From the NCBI GenBank assembly GCA_021846505.1, contig JAJZWV010000025.1, positions 1-47,255 on the forward strand: a stretch of DNA of 47,255 bases, given 5' to 3'. Below, piece by piece: positions 9,304-17,947 of the stretch. The DNA is from Bacillota bacterium (GTDB lineage Bacteria > Bacillota > Sulfobacillia > Sulfobacillales > JAIMBI01). The translations under genes and the position numbers were made by a program. The notes beneath the pieces are model-generated. The model ran no database searches, was not told the origin of the DNA, and saw only the letters and a list, made by a program, of their open reading frames with translations. The stretch's first letter is position 1; the number at the start of each line of letters is the position of its first letter.

Positions 9304-10945
9304 CGGTGACGGTTCCGGCGCTGCCGTCCACGGTCACCACCATGCCATCGGCCAGCGCCGACGTGGCAATGCGGGCGCCCACGACGGCCGGCAGCCGATA
9401 TTCGCGCGCCACAGTGGCGGCGTGGGACAGCACGCCGCCCGCATCCGTGACGATGGCCCCGGCCACGGTAAAGAGAGGTGTCCACGGCGGGGTCGTGGTC
9501 CGGCACACCAGCACTTCTCCCGGCTCCAGCGCTCCAAACTCCGACGCATCCCGCACAATGCGCACGCGGCCGCGATACCGGCCGGCCGATGCTGGCTGCC
9601 CCTTCAGCACGCGCTCGTCCCCGGTGAGGGCCGGCCGATCGGGCTCGCCAAAGACCAGCACCTGCAGCGGCGCATCTTGCTCGGGCCGCGTGCCAAAGTA
9701 GGGGGTTGGCGTCGCTTGCTGCTGGCGGACCCAGGCGGCGCGGCGCTCGGCGGCCAGGACCCGCTGGTCGGATGGCTCTCGCAGCACTGCCTCCAACTCG
9801 TCCCGGTACAGGAACCAGATGTCGTTCGCGTCTGCGAGGGCACCGGCTTCCACCAGCAAGGCGCCGACTTTTAGGAGCAGCGGCCGCGTTTTGGCGGGCA
9901 GCATGGCATCAATGTAAAAGTGGTGGTCCTCGTCGACGCCCCAAAACTGGAGCGCCATCTGATAGAGGCGCACGAAAGCTTCCCGATCCCTGCTGGGCGG
10001 CATTTCGGCCAGCAGCGCGGCCAGGGCATCCTCTCGGGCAGCCGCGACCTGCGCGAAGTGGCCATCAAAGTCAAAGTCTTGGCCCAAATAGGTGCGGATC
10101 AGTGCCAGGGGCTGTGTGGGGTCGTCAATCCACGTAGGTTCGACAAATTCATGGGAGTGCGCCACCCGATGGCCGTACTGATCCAAAAACGACTCCAGCC
10201 GCGCCAGAAAGCTTAGGCCAGACTCCGTTTGCGCCAGGCGCGCCATCCACTGGCTGCGGGGTCCGGAAAGTGCCTCGGCCACCTCCGGGGGTGCCGACTC
10301 GGCGAGCTGCCGGAGTGCGCGGTCGGACTCCAGCGTCTTGGTCCATACGCCAGCAAAAATCCGATGCAGAATGGAAGGGTCCTCCCGGCCGGTGATGCGC
10401 TTGATAAGGTCCTCCAGCGCCCCCCCGGCCGCCAAGCGCGGCACCACCACCTCAAAGTGGCGCTGCCAAATCAAGTCATACGCGTCGCCTACCGCCTGCA
10501 GGGCGGCCGAGGCATCCGCGAGGCTGGCCAGGCTCGCGCGCCGGCGGTCCAGGTCCGCGTAGACCGGCAGCAATTCATCCTCCACCACGCGGCGAAAGCG
10601 CTCCGCGGCCGTAGGCATGATTTCGTCGGCCATCAGGTGGCGCTGGCGCTCTGCGCGCGCCTCGGCATCGGGCGCATCCACGGCCCACTGGTAGAAGTAG
10701 CCGTCCACCAGCCGCGCCCGAAACTCAATGATGGGCATGGACAGGGTCTCAAAGGCTCGGCGGGTTCCCTCGGTCAGGGCCGGCAGCTGGTACGACGCAA
10801 ACAGCGGCGTCAGCGGATGGCCGAAGTGCACCTCATCTTGTATCCAGTATCCCGTGTGGCGCTCGTCCTCGCCCAGCTGCAAGGTTTCGGCCAAGGGACC
10901 CTTCGCCACTCCTGGGGCGTCGGTGTCTTGGGGATGGTGATTCAT
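9290..10945 (-). CDS. PEP-utilising-type protein: substrate domain plus swivelling phosphohistidine domain
   Basis: 551 residues. The last ~100 form the mobile phosphohistidine domain shared by PEP synthase, PPDK and rifampicin phosphotransferase: VLVCRTTTPPWTPLF, then TDAGGVLSHAATVARE with the phosphorylatable histidine. The first ~450 are helical and include FLDQYGHRV followed by a W-DDP motif, as in the middle domain of rifampicin phosphotransferase and related enzymes. There is no C-terminal TIM barrel for pyruvate. ATG 10945 is preferred over the open-frame start at 11029 because AGGAGG lies about 9 bases upstream. The ATP-grasp half is the preceding gene (11044-11982). Phenylphosphate-synthase-like subunits are the main alternative. 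Confidence 0.82.
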   Translation of the reverse strand: MNHHPQDTDAPGVAKGPLAETLQLGEDERHTGYWIQDEVHFGHPLTPLFASYQLPALTEGTRRAFETLSMPIIEFRARLVDGYFYQWAVDAPDAEARAERQRHLMADEIMPTAAERFRRVVEDELLPVYADLDRRRASLASLADASAALQAVGDAYDLIWQRHFEVVVPRLAAGGALEDLIKRITGREDPSILHRIFAGVWTKTLESDRALRQLAESAPPEVAEALSGPRSQWMARLAQTESGLSFLARLESFLDQYGHRVAHSHEFVEPTWIDDPTQPLALIRTYLGQDFDFDGHFAQVAAAREDALAALLAEMPPSRDREAFVRLYQMALQFWGVDEDHHFYIDAMLPAKTRPLLLKVGALLVEAGALADANDIWFLYRDELEAVLREPSDQRVLAAERRAAWVRQQQATPTPYFGTRPEQDAPLQVLVFGEPDRPALTGDERVLKGQPASAGRYRGRVRIVRDASEFGALEPGEVLVCRTTTPPWTPLFTVAGAIVTDAGGVLSHAATVAREYRLPAVVGARIATSALADGMVVTVDGSAGTVTVDRR

Positions 10946-11043
10946 CGTGCATGCCTCCTGTGTAGTGATGTGCTGATTAATGGTGATGATGCTGGAGATG
11001 CCGGTGATGCTGGCGAGGTGATGGGTCATGCCGCCCCGGGGCC

Positions 11044-11982
11044 TCAGGTGGCTTCGGCGGCCATTGCTGTGATGGGCCTCGCTTGCAGGAGATACAGGCG
11101 GCCGGCCATCCAGGCAAACTCCACATCCATCGGACGGCCCGCGTCCTCTTGCAGCGCGGCCACCAGCCGCGCGACCTGCTGCACGGCTTCTGGGGGGAGC
11201 GCCGGCCGTGCCCGCTCTTCCGGGGTGGTGGGCACGGTCGCGAGGCGGCCGTCCCGAAACACCACCTGCTGGTCCTTGTCGCCCAGCTCTGCCGCGACCG
11301 CCCCGGTGAGCCAGTTCACCGTGTAGGCATCCGGGATGACGGTGCCCGACACCACCGATTCGCCCAGACCCAGACTGGCATTGATGACGCAGCGGGAGGG
11401 GTCGCCCGTCACGGGGTCCACCCCGAAAGCCACGCCAGCCGCTTCGGCCGCGACAAGCAACTGCACCAACACGCTCATCTGCGCCACGGTCGGGGCCAGT
11501 CCATGGCGGGCCGCGTAGCTCTGCACATGCGGCGCCGCCGCCGATGCCCAGCAGGCTTGCACCGCCGCAGCCAGCGCCTCGGTGCCCACGACGCCCAGGA
11601 CCGTGTCGTACTGGCCCGCAAACGAGCTGTCGGCCAAGTCCTCCAGGGCACCCGAGGAGCGCACGGCCACCGGCGGACAGTGCGTCTCCAGCGCGGCGTA
11701 GGCGTCGGACAGCTTCTCGAGCAGCGGGGCCGGCATAACGCCTCCGGCAAGCGCCGGCGCGTCCCTGGCTGGCTGGGCGGCGGCAAAGGCGGCATACGCC
11801 GCCGGGGTGACCACGAAGCCTGGCGGCACGGGGTAGCCCGCCCGCCGCAGGCGCGCCAGCTCGCCCGCCTTGCTGCCCAGCCCAGTGGCGGGTCCGTACG
11901 CCGCATCGTCAAGGGACACAATCCAGCGGTCATGATCCAGGGGCCTCGCCACGCTGTCCGTCACCCCGTCCGTCAATTTCAT
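11044..11982 (-). CDS. PEP synthase/rifampicin phosphotransferase-type ATP-grasp protein (stand-alone)
   Basis: 312 residues, only the nucleotide-binding part (PPDK_N) of the PEP synthase family. In order: GLGSKAGELARL, GYPVPPGFVVT, AVRSSGALEDLADSSFAGQYDT, GVAFGVDPVTGDPSR, LGLGESVVSG and the closing YLLQARPIT. These are the ATP-grasp motifs that transfer phosphate to the histidine of a partner domain, here in the next gene. Together the two genes give about 860 residues, the length of a single-chain rifampicin phosphotransferase. The ATG lacks a clear Shine-Dalgarno. First gene of the leftward unit; see the palindrome at 12046-12058. Confidence 0.85.
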   Translation of the reverse strand: MKLTDGVTDSVARPLDHDRWIVSLDDAAYGPATGLGSKAGELARLRRAGYPVPPGFVVTPAAYAAFAAAQPARDAPALAGGVMPAPLLEKLSDAYAALETHCPPVAVRSSGALEDLADSSFAGQYDTVLGVVGTEALAAAVQACWASAAAPHVQSYAARHGLAPTVAQMSVLVQLLVAAEAAGVAFGVDPVTGDPSRCVINASLGLGESVVSGTVIPDAYTVNWLTGAVAAELGDKDQQVVFRDGRLATVPTTPEERARPALPPEAVQQVARLVAALQEDAGRPMDVEFAWMAGRLYLLQARPITAMAAEAT

Positions 11983-12043
11983 GGATTTTCAGTGAGTCAG
12001 GTTCTGCATCCCACAATCCCGCGATCGCGCGATCTTAACCGGC

Positions 12044-12058
12044 ATCATATCTGATATG
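12044..12058 (-). promoter_or_regulatory. Palindrome overlapping a -10 element upstream of the ATP-grasp gene
   Basis: CATATCTGATATG (12046-12058) is a perfect inverted repeat around one base. On the minus strand it runs into TATGAT (12044-12049), a 5/6 match to a -10 box about 60 bases before the start at 11982. The matching -35 is weak. A dyad on a -10 box is a usual repressor-site layout. A second palindrome, GCGATCGC, lies at about 12021-12028. No sequence resembling the rifamycin-associated element was seen. Confidence 0.4.
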
Positions 12059-12110
12059 CCTGCCGGCGGCTACAGTGCGCGGGCCAAAATGTTGCAGTCG
12101 CGCCGCCCTC

Positions 12111-12950
12111 TCAGTAAAGCGGCGTGCCGCCGCCCAGCACCAGCAGCGCGCGGAACGCGAAGTAGGCAGCCTCTGCCGTGGGGGTGGTGATGGCCACCGT
12201 GCGGCCGTCAACCCGGCGCGTGCCAGGCATCAGGCAGGCGGTGTCCGCAGCCTGCGTGGTCATAAAACCCACCTCCAGCTCAAGGGGGCCGGTCAGAGTG
12301 ACCGGCTTCGGGCCCGTCCCCGCATGGAGGCGGTCCATGGCGCGCGCGGTGGTCGCTGCGAGTCGATCGGCCAAGTCGGCGGGCGACGGCAGCAGTGCGG
12401 AGCGGCGGCTCAGCGCTTCCTTGGTGATGACGCAGTCCACCTCCGGCAGCAGCGCGCGCGCCTCGGCCACCAGTGCCTGGTCGCCGGTCACCAGTGCCAC
12501 GGGCACACCGTAATACCCGGCCACGTACGCGTTCAGCCCCACCTCGCCCAGCTCTTGCCCGTTCAGCGCCAGGTGGTGGACGTCGCCGCTGTACGTGTGG
12601 TCCATAACGGCCTGGGCAGTGCCGGCTCGCGCGTGATAGCCCACGAACATGATGGCCGCGCTGCCCGGCAGCCCTTGGCCCATTGACAGGCGCTTGCCCG
12701 TGCCCGAAATCAGCTGGGTGCCGCGCGGCAGGTCGGCTAGCTCCGACCAGGCCAGGTTCAGCATCCCGTCGTGCGAGTCGTTCACCACCACCTCGGTGGC
12801 GCCATGTTCCCATGCCGCCCGCACGACCGCCTTCATCTCGGCCACCATGTACGCGCGGCTCTCCTGATAGAGCCGCTCGCCAGGAATCAACTGCACGCGG
12901 TCGACAATCCCTCCGATGCCTTCCATGTCAACGGAAACCACGATGCGCAT
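12111..12950 (-). CDS. M55-family D-aminopeptidase (DppA-like)
   Basis: 279-residue zinc peptidase like Bacillus DppA, which removes N-terminal D-amino acids from short peptides. Metal and active-site motifs: VSVDMEGIGG (residues 5-14), NDSHDGM (about 58-64), GYHA (about 105) and HTYSGDVHHLALNG. No signal peptide, so cytoplasmic. The ATG at 12950 has AGGTGG a few bases upstream. Monocistronic; divergent from the MFS gene at 13136. It may act in cell-wall peptide recycling, but no peptide transporter is adjacent. Confidence 0.9.
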   Translation of the reverse strand: MRIVVSVDMEGIGGIVDRVQLIPGERLYQESRAYMVAEMKAVVRAAWEHGATEVVVNDSHDGMLNLAWSELADLPRGTQLISGTGKRLSMGQGLPGSAAIMFVGYHARAGTAQAVMDHTYSGDVHHLALNGQELGEVGLNAYVAGYYGVPVALVTGDQALVAEARALLPEVDCVITKEALSRRSALLPSPADLADRLAATTARAMDRLHAGTGPKPVTLTGPLELEVGFMTTQAADTACLMPGTRRVDGRTVAITTPTAEAAYFAFRALLVLGGGTPLY

Positions 12951-13045
12951 GGGGCCACCTGCCTCTCTTGATAGCTGGGGGAGCTAAGGACCTCCGATTC
13001 CATCCCCAGTGTAGCGGAGGCTCGCGCGGAAAGCGGAGGGGGAAT

Positions 13046-13061
13046 CCGCCGGCCCCGGCGG
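13046..13061. other. GC-rich inverted repeat in a divergent promoter region
   Basis: CCGCCGG-CC-CCGGCGG lies between the divergent M55 peptidase and MFS genes (12951-13135). No T-run follows. It may be a leader hairpin or a regulator site; nothing else distinctive is seen in this gap. Confidence 0.3.
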
Positions 13062-13135
13062 GGCCCGCTCTATTTCGGAAGATTCGTCGAATGAACGTAT
13101 GAGCAGTGGTACACTCGCGGCGGGAGGTATGCACA

Positions 13136-14467
13136 TTGGCAAGCGTGGAGCGCCTCGGAGGCGCCCGATGGAATCAGCGCACAACCTGGATGTTTGTGTC
13201 GTTCGCGCTGGGCTTGGCTTTGGAATCTTACGTCTTTGCCCTGGGCTCGATTGCGCTCGCGTGGGTGGTCATTCCGAAAGCCCTCGGCGAGCTGATGCTG
13301 GCCTGGGCGCCCATCTGGCTCATCATTGGGATTATCGTCGCAGGCCCGTTTTCGGACAAATACGGCCGCAAGGTAACGCTGTATCTGACGCTGGTGCTGT
13401 ATGCAATCGGCGGGATCGTCCTGTTTTTTGCTACGAGCTACGTGCTGCTCCTGATCGCCCTGGCCCTGATGCTGATGGCCGGCGGCGGCGAGATGAACTC
13501 CATCATGGTGGCCAGCCACGAGCTGATGCCGCGGCAGCACCGCGGCAAAGCCACCATGCTGATTATCAACGGCATCAACTTTGGCGGGATGGTGCTGGCC
13601 ATCGTCGCGCTGGCGACCGCTGCTATCAGCGGCCAGGCCGCCATTGCGGTCCAGCGCGATGCGGTGGCGGTTGCCGTGCTGCTGGTGGTGGCAGTGCTGT
13701 TTGCTACCCGCGTTCAGATGCCTGAGTCGTTTCTGTGGCTCCAGAAAAAGGGCCGCGCTGAAGAGGCGGAAGCTACGGTGGCGCGGTACTATGGCCCCGA
13801 GTGGCGCAGCGAGGTGGATCTCCATCCGGCCCCACCCGCCACAAACACCTCGGGTGCTTATATGTTCTTCACGATGGTCATCATGGTGGTCATCGCCGCA
13901 GCCAACACCATCGGGTTTGGCTTGATGGCCTACGCGCTGGCGTTTGCGTTTTTCCCGCACCTGCAGCCCACTATCCTGCTTATCTTTGAAGGAGCCGGGT
14001 TTGTCGTGGGATTTTTGGGTCTCATCGCTGACCGTGTCTCGCGGAAGAAGTTTCTCTTCTGGACGTTTCTCGGCACCTTCGCGGTAACGGTGGCGGTTGC
14101 CGCGACCACCTCCACTTGGCGGCATGACATGGGCTTGTTTTGGGTGCTGCTGGTCATCTTGGCGGGCGTCAACTCCCTATGCTATCTGACGGAGGACACG
14201 ATGAAGGCCGAGGTGTGGCCCACACTGCAGCGGGGTACCCTGACCGCCATCGCCCGGTTTGTTTCGATTGGCCTCTACATTCCCAGCATCTATATCTCGG
14301 CGCACATGGGAACCCAGCAGTACATCACGTTCAACGCGGAGGTGTGGGGCGTGGGGCTGTTGGCGGCCATCGCTTGGCTGATATGGGGCCGGGAGACCGG
14401 ACTCGGCCTCAGCATTCAGCAAGCCTCGGGCGAAGAGGCCACATCACCTCAGCTTCAGCAGGCCTAA
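13136..14467 (+). CDS. MFS metabolite transporter (sugar-porter-like)
   Basis: 443 residues, twelve probable helices. The loop after helix 2 carries GPFSDKYGRKVTLYL (motif A) and the central loop has MPESFLWLQKKGRAEEAE, the PES-x-x-WL-x-x-KGR signature of sugar porters and related carboxylate or aromatic-acid carriers. The TTG at 13136 is chosen because GGAGG lies 8 bases upstream; the open frame begins at 13106 without such a site. It stands alone on the plus strand and ends in a strong hairpin shared with the convergent MFS gene. Substrate unknown. Confidence 0.86.
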   Translation: MASVERLGGARWNQRTTWMFVSFALGLALESYVFALGSIALAWVVIPKALGELMLAWAPIWLIIGIIVAGPFSDKYGRKVTLYLTLVLYAIGGIVLFFATSYVLLLIALALMLMAGGGEMNSIMVASHELMPRQHRGKATMLIINGINFGGMVLAIVALATAAISGQAAIAVQRDAVAVAVLLVVAVLFATRVQMPESFLWLQKKGRAEEAEATVARYYGPEWRSEVDLHPAPPATNTSGAYMFFTMVIMVVIAAANTIGFGLMAYALAFAFFPHLQPTILLIFEGAGFVVGFLGLIADRVSRKKFLFWTFLGTFAVTVAVAATTSTWRHDMGLFWVLLVILAGVNSLCYLTEDTMKAEVWPTLQRGTLTAIARFVSIGLYIPSIYISAHMGTQQYITFNAEVWGVGLLAAIAWLIWGRETGLGLSIQQASGEEATSPQLQQA

Positions 14468-14481
14468 GCGATCGGGCACCC

Positions 14482-14512
14482 CGCAGGGGGCCGGCTATGC
14501 CGGCCCCCTGCG
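14482..14512. terminator. Bidirectional terminator hairpin between convergent MFS genes
   Basis: Perfect 14-base arms (CGCAGGGGGCCGGC and its complement) around the loop TAT, 14 bases after the stop at 14467 and 26 bases from the convergent stop at 14539. There is no strong T-run, as often in GC-rich genomes, but symmetry and position support a terminator acting both ways. Confidence 0.75.
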
Positions 14513-14538
14513 CCTGCCCAAGTTCGCCTGCCCGCCGC

Positions 14539-15705
14539 TCACGCGGCCGCGTGCTCTCGGTACAACAGGGCCAGCGGCACGCCCACCAGCGCCAGCGCGG
14601 CGGTGGTGTACAGCGCCGCCGGAATGCCATAGCGCCCGGCCACCAGCGACAGTCCCGCCACAGCGAGGGCCCCCAGCGCGTTGCCCAATCCCAGCGCGAT
14701 GCCCGACGCCATCCCGCGACTTTCGGGAAACAGCTCTTGGCCCATCACCATGGTGACGGAGGTGGTGGACTGACTGAACAGCCCCACCACCGCTACCAGC
14801 AAAATCGCGACCACCCCCGTGGTGGCGGTGAACGCCCCCAGGGCAATGGCGGAGCCGATCGCCGCGGCCATCAGGATAAAGCGGCGCGGAAACCTATCGG
14901 ACAAGGCACCCCCAATGCCATTGCCCAAAGATCCCACGAACAGCAGCACCCCCAAATACACCGAGCTTTCGAGCGCCGTGCCGCCCCGAGCGTGAAACCA
15001 TACCGGCAGCAGCGCCACCAAGGTAAACGTCACCAAGGCGCGGGAGCCCGAGAGGCCCAGCAAAATCGCCAGCCGGCGCCACCGGCTCAGGAGAAGCGCC
15101 ACCACTGCCGGCCCTTGGCCCCCCGCCTTCGGGGCGAGCGTGGCCGGCACCGCCGTCAGGGCGTAAGCGCCCAGGGCCAGCCCCGGCAGCGCCACCACCG
15201 ACACGCCGGCGATGCTGCCAATGACCGTGGCGAGGCCGCTGGCCATGAGGGGGCCCACCGCTCGCCCGACATTGCCCGAGACCAGAAACGTCGCCACGCG
15301 CTTGCCGCGACTTTGATTTTTTCCTTGCCCCACCAGCGCCAGTGAGGTGGGGTGGAACAAAGAGCTGGCGGCGGTGCCCACCAGCAGCAGCACCACAAAC
15401 AAAGTGTAGCTGCGTGTGAGTGGCTCAAACAGCGCGGTGGAGGATACGAGCAGCAGGGCCGCGCCCGTGTACCGCCGACTGGGCCGCGCATCCACCAGCC
15501 GGCCCAAAAAGGGCTGAGCTCCCTGCATGATGCTGCCGACGGCCCCCACCAGCGCCGCAGCGGTGACCGACCAGTGCAGCAGGCCCATAAAGAGAGGCAC
15601 CAGCGCCGGATAAATCGTGCTGTACGCATCGTTCCAAAAGTGGGCGATGGACAGAAGCGTGACCGGCGAGCGCGGCGCGCTCGCCTCAGCGGCGGCGGCC
15701 GCCAT
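14539..15705 (-). CDS. Fosmidomycin-resistance-like MFS transporter
   Basis: 388 residues, about twelve helices. The N-terminus LLSIAHFWNDAYSTIYPALVP closely follows the first helix of Fsr-type exporters, as do LGRLVDARPSRR after helix 2 and FHPTSLALVGQ in helix 4. Fsr exports fosmidomycin in E. coli; here the drug is unknown. The start overlaps the cyclophilin stop as TGATG (ATG 15703-15705, TGA 15705-15707), so the two form one leftward unit. Confidence 0.85.
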   Translation of the reverse strand: MAAAAAEASAPRSPVTLLSIAHFWNDAYSTIYPALVPLFMGLLHWSVTAAALVGAVGSIMQGAQPFLGRLVDARPSRRYTGAALLLVSSTALFEPLTRSYTLFVVLLLVGTAASSLFHPTSLALVGQGKNQSRGKRVATFLVSGNVGRAVGPLMASGLATVIGSIAGVSVVALPGLALGAYALTAVPATLAPKAGGQGPAVVALLLSRWRRLAILLGLSGSRALVTFTLVALLPVWFHARGGTALESSVYLGVLLFVGSLGNGIGGALSDRFPRRFILMAAAIGSAIALGAFTATTGVVAILLVAVVGLFSQSTTSVTMVMGQELFPESRGMASGIALGLGNALGALAVAGLSLVAGRYGIPAALYTTAALALVGVPLALLYREHAAA

Positions 15706-16400
15706 CAGGAGCCAGACAGCGGCTGGCTCTGAATGGTCACGCTGTCCACCGTCACAGGCGAGACGGGCATCGAGTCTTCCTGGGTGATGGGGTTGACCTT
15801 AACCGGCACCGCCGCGATTTTTTTCACCACGCTCATGCCGGAGGTGACTTGCCCAATCTCGGTGTAGGTGGGGGTGGAGTTGAGCTGGCTGCTGCTGCTG
15901 CCCGTGCAGACAAAAAACTGGCTGCCGTAGTCGGTGGAGGAGGCTGTGTGGGCATACGCCACGACGCCCGGCGCATAGGGCACGGGAATCGGAAGCTCCG
16001 CCGGCACCTCATAGCCGGGGCCGCCCATCCCGGTGTTTTCCGGATCGCCGGTCTGGAACACAAAGGACTTCAGCACGCGAAAGATGCGCTCGGTATTGAA
16101 AAACTTGTGGTCGGCCAAAAAGACAAAGTTGTTGACGGCCTGGGGATCCCGCTTGGCAAATAGGTGGATCGCGAACGTGCCCAGGCTGGTTTTGACCGTG
16201 GCGGTGTATTGGCGCCCGGAGTGAATGACGGTCGGCGGTGGCGCGCTGAAGTGCGTCACGCGCCCGCTGGTGGCCGAGGCGCCCGCTTTCGGGTGATGTG
16301 CGTGCGTGGCGGCTGTGGGAGTCGCCCCGCACGCGGCCAGCAGCAGGCCGCTCAGCGCGAGCCCTACCCCGCGCGCGTCGATGGTTCGTCTCGAGGCCAT
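15705..16400 (-). CDS. Lipoprotein peptidyl-prolyl cis-trans isomerase (cyclophilin type)
   Basis: 231 residues. The N-terminus has a lipoprotein signal ending LLLAAC (cysteine near residue 24), then a linker rich in A, T and H, then a cyclophilin domain from about residue 65: SLGTFAIHLFAKRDPQAVNNFVFLA, RIFRVLKSFVFQTGDPENTG and YGSQFFVCTG. These match Pro_isomerase, including the QTGDP and SQFF stretches. It should fold proteins outside the membrane. The usual FHRV is IFRV here, so one conserved histidine is changed. First gene of the unit with the Fsr-like transporter. Confidence 0.9.
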   Translation of the reverse strand: MASRRTIDARGVGLALSGLLLAACGATPTAATHAHHPKAGASATSGRVTHFSAPPPTVIHSGRQYTATVKTSLGTFAIHLFAKRDPQAVNNFVFLADHKFFNTERIFRVLKSFVFQTGDPENTGMGGPGYEVPAELPIPVPYAPGVVAYAHTASSTDYGSQFFVCTGSSSSQLNSTPTYTEIGQVTSGMSVVKKIAAVPVKVNPITQEDSMPVSPVTVDSVTIQSQPLSGS

Positions 16401-16572
16401 GGCGTGGCACCTGCCTTTGCTCTGCTATGAGATAGTGAAACGGGCATCGCGACATTTCGTCAAGCTCTGCAGTGAACCTCCGCGGCCCGACCTATTGTAA
16501 CCGAGCCCGGCGCGTCGGCAAGATGTGTCTGCCGGCCAGGCGCTGGCTCACAGCCAGTCGGCGGCGGCGGTG

Positions 16573-17904
16573 TTACGGCGACGTGGGGTGGCTCGACACC
16601 AGGGCGCCTTCTGCGCGGGGCTGGGACAAGTCCAGCAGGGCGCCGCCTAAGTCGAAAAACTCCAGCACGTCGGCCACCAGCGACTGCGTGCCCAGTGCGA
16701 GCACCAGGTCGGGGTGGGTGTCCACCACCCAGTGCCACGCGGTGCCGAGGCTGTCCGCCCAGCGGCTGCCGGGAAATTCCCTGTGCGGCTCCTCGGGGAA
16801 GTGGAGCCGCGGATTTTTTGCCGCGACAAACACCAGCGGGCCCAGAGGCGCCAGCACCCGGGCGACGCCGGCCCAGTCTTTGTCGGCTGGCACGCCCACG
16901 ATGGATGCCAGGCGCTGGCCGCCAAATCGCGCCGCCACCGCCTCGGCCACAGCGCGGGCCGACTCCCGGCGCACGGCGCCATCAAGGAGGATGGGTGGGG
17001 TCGTGGGCAGCAAGTCGCCGCGGCCAGGAAAGCGGGCCTGCCGGAGCGCGGCGACGGCCACGGCCAGGGAGAACCGGGGCCCCAGCCATCGGTGCGCCGC
17101 CAGCAGCGCCTGATGGGCGTTCGCTGCCGCAAAGGCCGGCACCGCGGGCAGGCGCGCGTGGTGGACAGCGCCATCCGGCCGAAGGGCGAGCGTGAATTCG
17201 ATGTCGCCCCGGCCGGCGGGCACTGCGCGGCCGATCCGCAGCGCATCGCCCACCCACTCGGCGCCGGAGGCTCCGAGCCAGGGGAGCAGGTGCGGGTCGT
17301 GCGGGGCTACCATCCAGCGGGTCTCGGACCGGACGACGCCGGCTTTGTGCCAGGCCACGTCGGCCAACGTGGGGCCGAGCTCGCGCCGGTGCTCCAGCAA
17401 AAGGCGCGTGATGATGGCGCCTTCGTGGTGCACCTCGGCCACGTCGTCAAATAGAGCGCCGCGGCCCGTTTCGTACACGGCCACGTCGGCGCCGTGGCGC
17501 CGAAAGTGCCACGCGGCCAGCGCTGCGAATACCCCCACGGGGCCCAGGTATTGGTCGTGGGGGATGGCAGCCGTGAGGCGATCCAAAGCTGGCTTGATCG
17601 CGGCATATGCTTCCAAAAACTGGTCCGCCGATATCGCGCGCCGGTTGAACCGGATGCGCTCGAGGTTGTCCACCAAGTGCGGACTGGAAAAGAAGCCGAC
17701 ATTCAGTCCGTGCGCTTCCAGCACGGAAGCTAAGTAGAACGCGGTCGAGCCTTTGCCCTTGCTGCCGGTGACCATGATGGCCGGGCAGGCGTCGTCCGGG
17801 CGCCCCAGTGCCTCCAGCAGGCGGCGCGTCCACTCAGGATGGCGCACCAGCTGGTCGGGTCCCGGGTGGCGCCTCCCATTATACAGTCGGTAGATGGCGG
17901 ACAT
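16573..17904 (-). CDS. folC: Folylpolyglutamate/dihydrofolate synthase-like Mur-family ligase
   Basis: About 443 residues of the FolC family, which joins glutamate to folates using ATP. Seen: RRLLEALGRPDDACP, the P-loop VTGSKGKGST, SSPHLVDNLERIRFN, AVYETGRGALFDDV (for E-GLGGR-D), WHKAGVVR, and the C-terminal half with DGAVRRESARA and ALGTQSLVADVL. The usual loop is G-T-N-G-K-G-S; here it is G-S-K-G-K-G-S, and the D-GLDH motif is altered, so substrate use may differ. ATG 17904 is chosen from homology; GTG 17931 is an alternative, and neither has a clear Shine-Dalgarno. It follows the pirin gene on the same strand. Confidence 0.8.
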   Translation of the reverse strand: MSAIYRLYNGRRHPGPDQLVRHPEWTRRLLEALGRPDDACPAIMVTGSKGKGSTAFYLASVLEAHGLNVGFFSSPHLVDNLERIRFNRRAISADQFLEAYAAIKPALDRLTAAIPHDQYLGPVGVFAALAAWHFRRHGADVAVYETGRGALFDDVAEVHHEGAIITRLLLEHRRELGPTLADVAWHKAGVVRSETRWMVAPHDPHLLPWLGASGAEWVGDALRIGRAVPAGRGDIEFTLALRPDGAVHHARLPAVPAFAAANAHQALLAAHRWLGPRFSLAVAVAALRQARFPGRGDLLPTTPPILLDGAVRRESARAVAEAVAARFGGQRLASIVGVPADKDWAGVARVLAPLGPLVFVAAKNPRLHFPEEPHREFPGSRWADSLGTAWHWVVDTHPDLVLALGTQSLVADVLEFFDLGGALLDLSQPRAEGALVSSHPTSP

Positions 17905-17947
17905 CGGCTGGTCCAGCCGTGGGTCTTTCACCGCCGGACGCTGTGGG

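Noticed and set aside
13078-13135. ATG at 13106 as the start of the MFS gene
   Set aside because: The TTG at 13136 has GGAGG at 8 bases; nothing supports the longer N-terminus.
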